DNA of 64,000 nt from CAYPJE01 sp964410945 (GTDB lineage Bacteria > Fidelibacterota > Marinisomatia > Marinisomatales > TCS56): contig CAYPJE010000002.1 in the NCBI GenBank assembly GCA_964410945.1, positions 80,055 to 144,054 on the forward strand, read 5' to 3'. A program made the position numbers and the translations under genes. Of this stretch, positions 24,239 through 33,715 are shown piece after piece; position 1 is the stretch's first letter, and the number at the start of each line of letters is the position of its first letter. Under the pieces are notes generated by a model. The model saw only the letters and a program-made list of their open reading frames with translations, was not told the DNA's origin and did no database searches.

Positions 24239-26518
24239 CTAGCGAGCCAGGATTAATTTTTCGCAATAGGTATTATGCCTGTTTTGAACCCGTAAAAAAT
24301 AGATACCGCTGGCAACCTGTTTGCGGTTGTCGTTAATTCCTCGCCAGACGATATTGTGGCTACCGGCGTCCATTCTTTTATCATGCAATTGGCACACCAG
24401 TTGCCCCCGGATATCATAGATAGTCATCCGGACCGGCCCGGGTTCACCAAGGGTGAAGGAAATATTGGTGACCGGGTTAAACGGATTGGGGTAGGATCGT
24501 GCCAGTACCAACCCCGGTGTGTTGACAGTAACGGTAACCGGTCCGTGATAGGTCTTCAGGCCGGAATAATCCACATCCGCCAGCCGGTATTGATAAGTAT
24601 GTCCGGTAGATACATTTTTATCGGTGAAGGAATAATTGGTTTGACAGGTTGTCGATCCCTGGCCGGTCAGTTCCGGTGCGGTGCGATAGTCGGCTATGTT
24701 CTGAAAGGGCTCACCGCCGGTCCGGCGGTATATGATGTAGCCCAGATTATTAGTCTCGGAGGCAGTGGCCCAATTGAGAATTACTTTATTGCCACCGGGA
24801 ATTGCCTTGAAGTAGAACAATTCAACGGCCAGGGACTGATCATTATCTAATGCTCCCGGAGTGGAGTTTGCACCATCAGTTGACGTACTGGTTGTAAATG
24901 TTCCAGCTGGGTTCTGGATCGTGTGCTGGTCTTCGCCACCGGCAGCGGCACCGGTATCATCAATCAGGGTACCATCATCTGTGTTGGCGGTTCCATCGGC
25001 GGCGCGCAACCGCCAGCGGCGGGCAGTACTGGTAGCAAAATAAAGGCCGGTGTTGCCATCATAGAATTTCGCCGAAGAAGGAAACGATGAAAAAGCAGTT
25101 TCAAAAGTTGTGCGATTAGCACCCCGTGAAATAATCCAGAATCCGCCAGCGGGAATGGATGTATCACCACCGCCGCCATCGCTACCAATATCAAACACCG
25201 ATTCGGATGCGTTGGTACTGGCGGAGGCCATGACTATTTTATAACCGGTTAGATCAATGGCTGTAGAAGTGGAATTATACAATTCTAGAAATTCTGTGGT
25301 ATATCCATCACCTTCCGAAACCTCGGAAATATATAACTCGGGGGTATCATTATCATTCAATGTGAGTGTGAATTGACTGGGATAATCAATAGCGGCTGAA
25401 TTTCCGCCCGACACATTCTGCAGGGAAAAGGTGATTGTTTCGTCACCCTCGTAATCCGAGTCATCGGTGATTGTCAATGATACGGTCTGGTCAGCGGCAC
25501 TGCCAGCAGGGAAGGTTACGGTCTGGGTTGTGTAGTTATTAACATCGGCTGCCGACCCCGAGCCGCCGGTGATTGCCACCTGGACCGAAGTGGCATTAGT
25601 ACCATCCATATTGGAAATCGATACGGTCAGGTTGTAGCTGCCGGTATTTTCATTCTGGCTGGCACCGGAAGCAGAAAAATACACGGTAGTAGTACTTGAG
25701 CCCCAGAGGGAATCGGCATATTCCGGGTGATCGATGAAAGGATTGCGGTTACCTTGGAGGATATAGATGGTGTCGTTGCGCGTTTGCTCCCAGCTGTCCA
25801 CCGGGTCATCGTTATGCCAGGTCAGCAGGGTGGACAGTTTACCGAACAACGGTGAGTCGGAGGCGTTTCCGGTGGAGTCCACCAATTCCAAATCGTAAGT
25901 GCTGTTATCGCTATGATACCCGGGGTCGTAACGAACAACCATATAGAACATCATCCGCGCCACGTCCCCCTTGACCGCATCGCGCGGTTCCCAGGTCCAG
26001 GCATCATTGTCGTAGTAACACCCGGTGGCTTCATCATCGGCTACCCCACCCTCGTCAAATTCTTTGTTATTGCGGGAACTGTTTACGGTCCGGTCGGCGG
26101 GACGCAGATGGTGAATATCGGTATAGGCCGTATCCGAATCATCCGGAAAACCATGGGACTTGGCCCACACATGTTCCCGGTTCCAGGCTTCACCATAGGT
26201 TCCGTTACCGCCATCGTACTGGGTGTAATCCCAGCTGGCGCCATGGTCGAGGTAATCCTTATCCTGTGAACGCCCGGTGTACAACAAAATCACCTTACTG
26301 GTATCATTGGGATCTTCATCGGTAATCTTCAGGAGGTCCCAGACATCGGTGCTGGTGCTGGTATAGGGATACTTGGTGTGGTTGCTTACTATTTTATGTA
26401 AGGCGGCTTTCAGTTCGTTTCCGCTTTTTCCTGTGGCGTCATCATAGTATCCGCTGGGGATGCCGCCTGTGGCAAGACTGGTTATCACCGTTATAACCAG
26501 TAAAATATATTTTTGCAT
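24239..26518 (-). CDS. Large secreted endonuclease I with Calx-beta, lamin-tail and sorting domains
   Basis: 759 residues. Signal peptide, then an endonuclease I domain (to ~275) with EAWNREHVWAKSHGFP and HHLRPADRTVNSSRNN. Next is a Calx-beta domain (about 278-395, with the DDSDYEGDETITFSL calcium-binding type segment) and a lamin-tail domain (about 396-560, starting ELYISEVSEGD, FLELYN). A short Ig/Fn3-like linker follows, then the C-terminal sorting domain (SYPNPFNPVTN...GIYFLRVQ). The nuclease half is paralogous to the neighbouring gene. Role inferred: extracellular nucleic acid use or biofilm DNA remodelling. Confidence 0.9.
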   Translation of the reverse strand: MQKYILLVITVITSLATGGIPSGYYDDATGKSGNELKAALHKIVSNHTKYPYTSTSTDVWDLLKITDEDPNDTSKVILLYTGRSQDKDYLDHGASWDYTQYDGGNGTYGEAWNREHVWAKSHGFPDDSDTAYTDIHHLRPADRTVNSSRNNKEFDEGGVADDEATGCYYDNDAWTWEPRDAVKGDVARMMFYMVVRYDPGYHSDNSTYDLELVDSTGNASDSPLFGKLSTLLTWHNDDPVDSWEQTRNDTIYILQGNRNPFIDHPEYADSLWGSSTTTVYFSASGASQNENTGSYNLTVSISNMDGTNATSVQVAITGGSGSAADVNNYTTQTVTFPAGSAADQTVSLTITDDSDYEGDETITFSLQNVSGGNSAAIDYPSQFTLTLNDNDTPELYISEVSEGDGYTTEFLELYNSTSTAIDLTGYKIVMASASTNASESVFDIGSDGGGGDTSIPAGGFWIISRGANRTTFETAFSSFPSSAKFYDGNTGLYFATSTARRWRLRAADGTANTDDGTLIDDTGAAAGGEDQHTIQNPAGTFTTSTSTDGANSTPGALDNDQSLAVELFYFKAIPGGNKVILNWATASETNNLGYIIYRRTGGEPFQNIADYRTAPELTGQGSTTCQTNYSFTDKNVSTGHTYQYRLADVDYSGLKTYHGPVTVTVNTPGLVLARSYPNPFNPVTNISFTLGEPGPVRMTIYDIRGQLVCQLHDKRMDAGSHNIVWRGINDNRKQVASGIYFLRVQNRHNTYCEKLILAR

Positions 26519-26765
26519 GGATAGCCCCGGTAGTGATTAATATATGGTCTCTGTTTTGAATCGGTGGCTTAGTAAGAAATTTTTTTGGATCGGTCAGGAA
26601 TGTGCTGCTACACCAGCTGCTTTCCTGGTTGGCCCATTGCTACTTAAGCCGGTATAATTTATTACAAATAATTGATATTATAAAACGTATTTAATATACA
26701 GCCGTCATATTGTCATTCAAATAACTCTGATAAATGTATTCGACTTTAGTCTAATTGGCGATCAT

Positions 26766-29207
26766 TTAACGGGTCAGTATAACTTTCTGTACTTGGCTAT
26801 AGCCGGAGGTGTTCAATTGGATAAAATATATACCGCTGGCAACGGATTGACCGAATGAATTGGTACCGGTCCAGTTGAAATCATATTCCCCAACGGATAA
26901 TTTCCGGTTAACCAGTGTGTTTACCAGCCGGCCCTGCAGATCAAATATATTTATGGTTACCCGCTGTGGTTCGCCAACCATAAGGTGCAGATTGGTGACG
27001 GGGTTGAACGGATTGGGATGACAGGGGGCTAAGGTAACGCCGGGTGCTATAACTGTGACTGACAGCGGTTGGTGGGAAGTCGTAACGCCGCCGTAGTCCA
27101 CATCCGTCAGCAAGTAGGTGTAGGTATTGCCCACAATCACGTCCTCATCCACGTAGCGGTAATTGGTTTCGGAGGTAACCGAACCCTGTCCGGCCAAGGC
27201 AGGATCAGTGCGGTAGCTGGCGATTTCCGAAATTCCTTCACTACCGGTTTTACGGTTCAGGATAAAACCCAGGTTCTCAATCTCCGAAGCTGTAGTCCAG
27301 GTGAGAATTACTTTACCGTTATTTGAGATGGCATTGAAGCCTGTTAGTTCGACGGGGAGGGAGGTATCAGTTGGCCCACAATCAGCCGCTGTAGCTGATG
27401 AAATTGTCCACTCTGATGCAGTCCAGGTTGTGTTTGGTTCAGTTGTACCGGATTTTCTGACGGCGTGGCTATCTGTATATTCCCATGTTTTACCGGAACC
27501 ATCTTCATTAATGACACCATAAGCATCAACTAACGTTCCACTACTGTTGTCACCATCGTAATAAATGAAATATCCATCATCGCCATTACCTGTTATTAAA
27601 CCATTTGTGAGGTCCGGGTTTTCACCATAGGCTGAATTAAATTCGGTTGTGTTATATCCTATTGTATATATATCACCGACGGCAAGGTTTCCAGTCAGTT
27701 GGACATCTGCCCATGAACCTCCATTTGCTTGTCGGCAAAGATAAAATGTGGTTGAACTAAAATCGATTGAACTACCACTTGCATTATACAATTCTACAAA
27801 GCGTGCATTAGTATTATCACTTGGGTCTGCCACCTCAGAAATCATTAGTTCCGGAATTTCTGGCGCAGCATCGGTTGTAGCACTCCCATTGGGAACTGTT
27901 GCTGAGGTTTTATAATCTATGGCAGCACCGGAATTGGTATAGGGGTAAATCTTGAAATAGTAGGTCTGTTCGGATGTTAACCCCGTCCATTCGTAGGCCT
28001 CGGATCCATGGGAAATATTCATAGCCCCGCTGTTACTGCCGATAGTCGTGTTGTCATCAACGGCTGTTCCATCGCTTGGGTCGGTGATATTATCGGCGGT
28101 ACTGGCCTTAATCAGAAAACCGTCGGCGACCTGCGAACCATCATTATCATTCCAAGTCAGATCGATACGGTTATATCCATAGGTGCCATCTTTAGCTGCG
28201 GTGAAACTGGCAACATGATTTGAGGGCTCAATTTTGAAAGTGGTGGCGTTGGCGGTAACTCCCGAGGAGTAATTTGTGGAACCATCCACCGACCAGGCTT
28301 TGTAATAATAGGCTGTATTGGCATCCAGGGAGGTATGGTTATGAGATGTTCCACTTCCGTTATAGATAACCGTGCCACCGCCACTAATGGCGTCGCTCAC
28401 ACTATAAGACCCGGAAGGTGTTCCAAAGGTATTTGATGAATTCCAGGCTACCATGACGTTGTCACTGTTGCCGTTCAGGGTCCAAACTAAATTGATTTGG
28501 GCGGAACTGGCGGTGGTCGCGGAAAATCCGGAAGGATCAGAGACGCCGCCGGATGCTGTACCAGTAATTAATAAATTATCAATGGCAATATCTTCATCAC
28601 CAGAATTAAGGTTAAAGGTAATTTTAATATCAATCAGACTTCCTGTCCCGGTTATTGATTTTGTAAATTGAGTGAATGTTGATGTTATTGTTGTTCCATC
28701 ACCGGTGTTGTCAAAATCAGTATCTATTGTGGGTGCTGTGTTTGTACTTCCTGTACTCTCAACCCAGATTAAATTAGAAAAAGAGCCAGTATTTCCAATA
28801 TCATACTCGATATGCATATAATCGGCTGCATCCCAATCTTCATTTGAATCACTGGCATCATCTTCAGCGATATAAACTGAAAAGCTTAAATCGGTATACC
28901 CAGATATGTCGATATCATCAATAGTAAGTGTGACTGGTAATGTTGCTCCTTCTCCATCAATGTCCTGTGCTGCAAAATAATAGCTTCCTTGAGTACTGGT
29001 AAATGATTCACTGGATATATCAGTACCATCTGTTCTTTTGAAATAATCGGTACCATTATCAGTAAATTCGACAATACTTGTTGAATACCCACCGCTACTC
29101 TCAAAAGTTAGCGACCAGATATCAGTTCCCAACCCAACCTGCACCGCTCCCAGCATCAACACAGCATATATAATAAACGATTGAAAATAAACAGCCCTAT
29201 TTCTCAT
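26766..29207 (-). CDS. Secreted multidomain protein (fibronectin III, lamin-tail, sorting domain)
   Basis: 813 residues with a signal peptide. The order is an N-terminal jelly-roll-like carbohydrate or adhesion-type domain (about 25-215, 'SLTFESSGGYS' start), two Fn3 domains (about 220-320 and 325-440), a lamin-tail domain (ELMISEVADPSD...RFVELYNASG, about 445-610), and an Ig-like linker. It ends in a C-terminal sorting domain (CHPNPFNPVTNLHL ... GIYFIQLNTSG). The C-terminal ~250 residues closely parallel the preceding endonuclease gene, but no nuclease domain is present. No enzyme activity recognised. The 247-base spacer 26519-26765 shows no gene. Confidence 0.85.
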   Translation of the reverse strand: MRNRAVYFQSFIIYAVLMLGAVQVGLGTDIWSLTFESSGGYSTSIVEFTDNGTDYFKRTDGTDISSESFTSTQGSYYFAAQDIDGEGATLPVTLTIDDIDISGYTDLSFSVYIAEDDASDSNEDWDAADYMHIEYDIGNTGSFSNLIWVESTGSTNTAPTIDTDFDNTGDGTTITSTFTQFTKSITGTGSLIDIKITFNLNSGDEDIAIDNLLITGTASGGVSDPSGFSATTASSAQINLVWTLNGNSDNVMVAWNSSNTFGTPSGSYSVSDAISGGGTVIYNGSGTSHNHTSLDANTAYYYKAWSVDGSTNYSSGVTANATTFKIEPSNHVASFTAAKDGTYGYNRIDLTWNDNDGSQVADGFLIKASTADNITDPSDGTAVDDNTTIGSNSGAMNISHGSEAYEWTGLTSEQTYYFKIYPYTNSGAAIDYKTSATVPNGSATTDAAPEIPELMISEVADPSDNTNARFVELYNASGSSIDFSSTTFYLCRQANGGSWADVQLTGNLAVGDIYTIGYNTTEFNSAYGENPDLTNGLITGNGDDGYFIYYDGDNSSGTLVDAYGVINEDGSGKTWEYTDSHAVRKSGTTEPNTTWTASEWTISSATAADCGPTDTSLPVELTGFNAISNNGKVILTWTTASEIENLGFILNRKTGSEGISEIASYRTDPALAGQGSVTSETNYRYVDEDVIVGNTYTYLLTDVDYGGVTTSHQPLSVTVIAPGVTLAPCHPNPFNPVTNLHLMVGEPQRVTINIFDLQGRLVNTLVNRKLSVGEYDFNWTGTNSFGQSVASGIYFIQLNTSGYSQVQKVILTR

Positions 29208-29413
29208 AATAATCCCCGTGCATATTGCAGTTTCCCATTTAGCGGGTTAAACAACCCTCCCGAAACACCAATTTCAGTGACTGTGAAAATAACTTTAATT
29301 CATTGATAATACAAATTTGATCCTGGTTAGCGCCATAAAATCCCAATCCTTGTAAATACCACTATGGCGGCCCTAACTTTATGATACTATTCCTTTCTTA
29401 ATCAGGGGCTAAT

Positions 29414-30229
29414 ATGGACTTAAGTACCGCAATCGGTCTACTACTGGGTGTCGGACTGGTATCCCAGGGAATATATTTCGGACATGGAGAATTCTCATGG
29501 TTCCTCAATCCACCGGCCATTGGTATTGTGCTGGGAGGAACGCTGGCCGCTACACTGGTCAATTATTCGTTCCGAAATGTGCTCAACCTTTTCAAGGTCA
29601 CAAAGATTATTTTTACCAGTCAGCGTGGTGGTTACATCGAAATGATCAACCAGCTGGTGGATAAAGCCGAGAAAGCACGCAAGACCGGAATCATGTCACT
29701 GGAAGCCGACCTGGACCGGATCGAGGATAAATTTTTACGCAATGGGATAGAGCTGGCAATCAATGAAAAAGATGCCGGCCGTCTGCGAAATTTTCTGGCT
29801 CTGGAACTGGGTAATATCCGTCAACGCCACTCGGTGGCGCAGGAAATCTTTTTTTATATGGGGGCCTATTCCCCAGCCTTCGGGATGCTTGGTACGGTGA
29901 TGGGACTGATCGTCATGATGAATAATTTCTCCGGTGGTGGAAATGGCGGTGGTATTGGTAGTATCGATTTTGATGTGGCCTCCAAATTCGCCGAATTACT
30001 TGCTGGAATGGGCCTGGCTCTGATTACTACCTTTTACGGAGTATTGCTTTCCAACCTGGTATTTCTTCCTATCGGCGGCAAGTTGAAACGTAAGTCGGAG
30101 GAAGAAATCATGATGAAAAATATCATGGTTGAGGGTATCATCGGTATCCATGCCAAAGATCACCCGATTCTGATGCGTGAAAAACTGATGACCTTTGTTC
30201 CCCAGAGTAAACGGACCAAGATGGAGTAG
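29414..30229 (+). CDS. motA: Flagellar stator protein MotA
   Basis: Proton- or sodium-channel stator subunit in the inner membrane. Helices 1-2 (AIGLLLGVGLVSQGIYF, IGIVLGGTLAATLV) are followed by a cytoplasmic loop, then helices 3-4 with the MotA signature PAFGMLGTVMGLIVMM and LLAGMGLALITTFYG. 271 residues. An aggggc ribosome site lies before the ATG. Two bases separate it from motB. No other flagellar genes are nearby. Confidence 0.95.
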   Translation: MDLSTAIGLLLGVGLVSQGIYFGHGEFSWFLNPPAIGIVLGGTLAATLVNYSFRNVLNLFKVTKIIFTSQRGGYIEMINQLVDKAEKARKTGIMSLEADLDRIEDKFLRNGIELAINEKDAGRLRNFLALELGNIRQRHSVAQEIFFYMGAYSPAFGMLGTVMGLIVMMNNFSGGGNGGGIGSIDFDVASKFAELLAGMGLALITTFYGVLLSNLVFLPIGGKLKRKSEEEIMMKNIMVEGIIGIHAKDHPILMREKLMTFVPQSKRTKME

Positions 30230-30231
30230 TT

Positions 30232-30930
30232 ATGGAACGTCGTGGCGTATCCCAGTCGGAAGCCCGCTCCAAGAGTACTTCATGGGCCATTACTTACGGC
30301 GACATGGTTACATTGCTGCTGACTTTTTTCATCATGCTGCTGGTGATCATGAATGATGCCGAAAAACATATTGACCGGGTAATCAATATGCTATTGGATG
30401 AAAGCTACACCGAGTTGGAAGAGAATGTGACCTCATCGTATGTGATGGTGGAACGAGTTACCAAAGGCGTTAAGATCACGATGGCCAGTGGACGTCTGTT
30501 CCGTTCCATGGATGCGGAAGTACAGCCGGAGGTTTACCCCCTGCTGCAGCAGATCGGCGGTATCATCAAACTGTCACGCGTGGTGCGTGTCCACGATGAC
30601 CCCGAATTATTCAAATTTATTGAATCAGTGGAGAAAGCCGGTCGATTATTGAATATTGAAATCCGTTGTGAAGGACACACCGATGATTTACAGCTGGCCC
30701 AGACCGCCCGATACGAAAGCAACTGGGACCTTTCCACGGCCCGCGCACTTAATATTGTGAAATTACTTAGCCAGTTTGCCGGTATTCCCCAGGAAAAATT
30801 TTCGGCTATGGGTTATGGTGAATTCCGGCCAGTGGTCGATAATATTGATAATAGCAGCCGGGCCATGAATCGCCGGGTAGAAATTTACCTGGATGCCTTT
30901 ATCACTACCCCCACCGTTACGACCAATTAA
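30232..30930 (+). CDS. motB: Flagellar stator protein MotB (OmpA-like)
   Basis: A single N-terminal membrane helix carries the ion-binding aspartate D24 in YGDMVTLLLTFF. The C-terminal OmpA/MotB peptidoglycan-binding domain contains CEGHTDD, NWDLSTARA, GYGEFRPV and NRRVEIYL. 232 residues. It forms the stator with the MotA encoded immediately upstream. Confidence 0.95.
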   Translation: MERRGVSQSEARSKSTSWAITYGDMVTLLLTFFIMLLVIMNDAEKHIDRVINMLLDESYTELEENVTSSYVMVERVTKGVKITMASGRLFRSMDAEVQPEVYPLLQQIGGIIKLSRVVRVHDDPELFKFIESVEKAGRLLNIEIRCEGHTDDLQLAQTARYESNWDLSTARALNIVKLLSQFAGIPQEKFSAMGYGEFRPVVDNIDNSSRAMNRRVEIYLDAFITTPTVTTN

Positions 30931-30943
30931 ATCAGGATTATCT

Positions 30944-31525
30944 ATGCGTAGATATTTTCTTTCCACAGCTGTTCTGTGTCTGTCAGCGATGCTAATGGCA
31001 CAGGAAACCGAAGTTATTAAAAAAACCCCGATCTATCTGAAACCAGGGCAGGAGAAATCAGCAATCGGTGAATTGCTTCCCGGTGCCAATGTAACCAAAC
31101 TCAGAAAAGATAAAAGCGGCCAGTATATCATGGTATCAGTTGAATTCTATATTCCAATGGAAACTCTCCTGGAAGGCCGGGTTGCCAAGGCCATCGGTGA
31201 GCGCCAGGTAGCTGATAATGCCAGCTTCAAACTGGCCAGTGCCAACCGGGACGGCAAGACAGTTCATTTTAAGCTGCAGGTAAAAAACAATGACAGCAGG
31301 AACCTGGACTTCGCACCAATGGTTCTGCTGAAGTTGACCGGTAAGGGCCAACAGGGCGAGCTGAATCCGTTTAAAGGCCAGAACCAGGGTCTGGCAACCA
31401 TTCCACCCGGGGGAGCCATAACTGCCGATCTTTACTATGATTTTAAATCAACCCCTAAAAATGTTGAACTACGGTGCACAGCCAAACCGGGCGGCGACCG
31501 AATCTATTACTTATTGGGGTTTTAG
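30944..31525 (+). CDS. Exported protein with SH3-like N-terminal domain
   Basis: 193 residues from the ATG at 30944; a longer frame from 30893 would overlap motB and lacks a signal. The signal peptide MRRYFLSTAVLCLSAMLMAQ is followed by a bacterial SH3-like segment (TPIYLKPGQEKSAIGELLPGANVTKLRKD) and a beta-rich domain ending KPGGDRIYYLLGF. It lies 13 bases after motB, so probably cotranscribed; a periplasmic stator-associated or wall-binding role is conceivable but unproven. Confidence 0.7.
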   Translation: MRRYFLSTAVLCLSAMLMAQETEVIKKTPIYLKPGQEKSAIGELLPGANVTKLRKDKSGQYIMVSVEFYIPMETLLEGRVAKAIGERQVADNASFKLASANRDGKTVHFKLQVKNNDSRNLDFAPMVLLKLTGKGQQGELNPFKGQNQGLATIPPGGAITADLYYDFKSTPKNVELRCTAKPGGDRIYYLLGF

Positions 31526-31526
31526 G

Positions 31527-31978
31527 TTTTAGATGTTGAATGTTGGTTTTTACATGAGAAGAATTCAGATCAACAATGGGGAATGAAATATTAGATTTGT
31601 CATTTGATTTTTCTTTAAAAATCATTGAATTATATAAATAAAATATCTACTTAAGAACAATGAATATATTATGTCAAAACAACTGTTGAGACCGGGAACA
31701 TCAATTGGGGCAAATGTATCTGAATCACAGGCGCACAAAGCCGAGCCGACTTCATTTCAAAAATGTCAATTGCTGCTAAAGAGGCCCGCGAAACAGAGTA
31801 CTGGATTAGGTTGTTAAAACACAGTGGCTACTTGGATGGATATAAAAATCTGACAGTGGTCAATGATCAAATCAATTCAATTATAAATATTCTGACAAAG
31901 ATTGTAAAGACGAGTCAAAACAAAGAAAATAATTAAACCCATAATTCAAACCCCAACATCCAACATCTAAAATCTCTT
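31527..31978. mobile_element. IVP-type element bounded by ~25-bp inverted repeats
   Basis: The left terminus at 31527-31551 (ttttagatgttgaatgttgg...) and the right terminus at 31950-31974 (ccccaacatccaacatctaa...) are inverted copies agreeing at about 22 of 25 positions. Between them lies the remnant of a four-helix-bundle protein gene. Similar termini bound 22963-23085. The element fills the whole gap between the SH3 protein gene and the ftsB-like gene. Such ORFs are known from 23S rRNA intervening sequences and as dispersed genomic copies. Confidence 0.6.
31576..31936 (+). pseudogene. Decayed four-helix-bundle protein (23S rRNA intervening-sequence protein family)
   Basis: Three fragments in different frames reconstruct the family. 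The first is MGNEILDLSFDFSLKIIELYK from 31576. The second is MSKQLLRPGTSIGANVSES from about 31671. The third is MSIAAKEARETEYWIRLL...GYL, ending in a TAA at 31934-31936. Intact members read through these blocks in this order in ~120 residues. At least two frameshifts are needed, so it is a pseudogene. Confidence 0.75.
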
Positions 31979-32322
31979 CACTGATTACTTGTATCAATCA
32001 CCTTAAAAACCTTCTCACCTTTTTTCGCCATCCGGTAGCGCTCGCGGGCCAGACGCTCAATATATTCGTAATCGGTTTCCAGCCGTTGTTTTTGTGCTTT
32101 CAGTTCGCTGCCACGGACCCGCAATTGGTTGATCTGTTCCTGCACACGCGCTTTTTCAACGCGGATTTTATACAACTGATATAAACCATGATCACCGAAG
32201 AAAAAAACCAGTAAAAGAACACCGGCACCGGCCATCAGCACAGCCTTGATCAGGCGTTTCTGGCCGGCGCTGGCATTCTTTTTTCGCGGCGATCGCCGCT
32301 TATATCTGGTCTTTCGGGCCAC
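31978..32322 (-). CDS. FtsB/DivIC-like septum formation initiator
   Basis: 114 residues: a very basic N-terminus (KTRYKRRSPRKKN), one membrane helix (AVLMAGAGVLLLVFFFG, about 27-43), then a coiled coil (about 50-85) and the family end motif ERLARERYRMAKKGEKVF. FtsB/DivIC join FtsL and FtsQ at the division site with the coil in the periplasm. The start is GTG, sharing one base with the enolase stop (TAGTG), the frequent eno-ftsB arrangement. Confidence 0.88.
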   Translation of the reverse strand: MARKTRYKRRSPRKKNASAGQKRLIKAVLMAGAGVLLLVFFFGDHGLYQLYKIRVEKARVQEQINQLRVRGSELKAQKQRLETDYEYIERLARERYRMAKKGEKVFKVIDTSNQ

Positions 32323-33608
32323 TAATTTTTGCCCAATACCTCCATGCCGGGGAATTTGGCCTGGTTGCCCAGGGCTTCCTGGATTCGCAATAACTGGTTG
32401 TATTTGCAGATCCGGTCGGTCCGCGAGGCGGATCCGGTTTTTATCTGTCCGACACCGGTTGCTACCGCAAAGTCGGCGATAAAGGTGTCTTCTGTTTCAC
32501 CGGAGCGGTGGGAAATCACGGCCCCCATGCCGTTATCACGGGCCAGTTTAATCGCATCCAGGGTCTCGGTAACCGAGCCGATCTGATTAAGTTTGATGAG
32601 AATCGAATTGATGGATTTTTCGTCGATTGCACGCTGCAGGCGTTTGATATTTGTTACAGTCAGGTCATCGCCGACAATCTGGATTTTTCCACCCAGTTCG
32701 GCATTCATTAAATTCCAGCCTTCCCAGTCATCCTCGGCCAGTCCGTCTTCGATAGAAATAATCGGATATTTCTCGGTCAGGTCCTTCAGGTAGGCAACCA
32801 TCGCTTCAGAAGACAGCTGTTTGCCTTCCGAATCAAGATGGTAGAGACCATCGCGGTAGATTTCACTGGAAGCCGCATCCAGGGCAATGAATAAGTCTTT
32901 GCCAATTGAATACCCGGTTTTAGCGGCTGCTTCCAGGATTACTTCCACCGCTTCTTCATTACTGCGCAGGTTGGGAGCGAAACCGCCTTCATCACCAACG
33001 GCCGTATTCAAGCCTTTTGACTTCAGAACAGCCTTGAGGTTATGGAAGGTTTCCGTTCCCATCTGCAGGGCTTCGGGGAATGATCCGGCGCCGATCGGGA
33101 AAATCATGAATTCCTGGATATCCACGTTATTGTCGGCGTGTTGTCCGCCGTTGAGGATATTCATCATCGGAATCGGCAGCAGGTCAGCTGAATCTACCGC
33201 CAGATATTCATATAATGGTTTGGACTGACTGGCGGCAGCGGCGCGGGCGGTGGCCATGGAAACACCCAGAATGGCGTTGGCACCCAGCTTCGATTTATTG
33301 GGGGTACCGTCCAGGTCGATCATAGCCCGGTCGAGACCTGATTGGTCAAGGGCATTCAGACCCTTAACGGCTGGGGCAATTACGGTATTAGCGTTGGCGA
33401 CAGCCTTGGAGACACCTTTGCCTACGTAACGGCCTTTATCTCCATCACGTAGTTCAACCGCTTCGTGTTCACCGGTTGAGGCACCGGATGGTACGGCGGC
33501 ACGGCCGAAACTGCCATCACTCAAACTTACATCCACCTCCACGGTGGGGTTGCCCCGGGAATCTAAAACTTCGCGGGCTAAAACATTTTTAATCGTTACT
33601 TCTGACAT
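32322..33608 (-). CDS. eno: Enolase
   Basis: Converts 2-phosphoglycerate to phosphoenolpyruvate in glycolysis. Intact blocks include LDSRGNPTVEVDV, PSGASTGEHEAVELRD, GDEGGFAPN, SIEDGLAEDDWEGW, VGDDLTVTN, SHRSGETEDTFIADFAV and GQIKTGSASRTDR. 428 residues from the ATG at 33608, which has a perfect aggag five bases upstream; the frame extends to 33635, but that start is unlikely. Coupled to the ftsB-like gene. Confidence 0.98.
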   Translation of the reverse strand: MSEVTIKNVLAREVLDSRGNPTVEVDVSLSDGSFGRAAVPSGASTGEHEAVELRDGDKGRYVGKGVSKAVANANTVIAPAVKGLNALDQSGLDRAMIDLDGTPNKSKLGANAILGVSMATARAAAASQSKPLYEYLAVDSADLLPIPMMNILNGGQHADNNVDIQEFMIFPIGAGSFPEALQMGTETFHNLKAVLKSKGLNTAVGDEGGFAPNLRSNEEAVEVILEAAAKTGYSIGKDLFIALDAASSEIYRDGLYHLDSEGKQLSSEAMVAYLKDLTEKYPIISIEDGLAEDDWEGWNLMNAELGGKIQIVGDDLTVTNIKRLQRAIDEKSINSILIKLNQIGSVTETLDAIKLARDNGMGAVISHRSGETEDTFIADFAVATGVGQIKTGSASRTDRICKYNQLLRIQEALGNQAKFPGMEVLGKN

Positions 33609-33715
33609 ATTTTTCTCCTGAATATTAAAGTACAATTTAACCCTGTCAACAACTCGTCTGCAATTTGGAAAGAGGAATTGCCTGTCGTTGCCTGAGTAAG
33701 TTATTTTCTGGCATC

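Noticed and set aside
30893..30943. Upstream start of the SH3-like protein
   Set aside because: It lies inside motB and would mask the signal peptide that begins at 30944.
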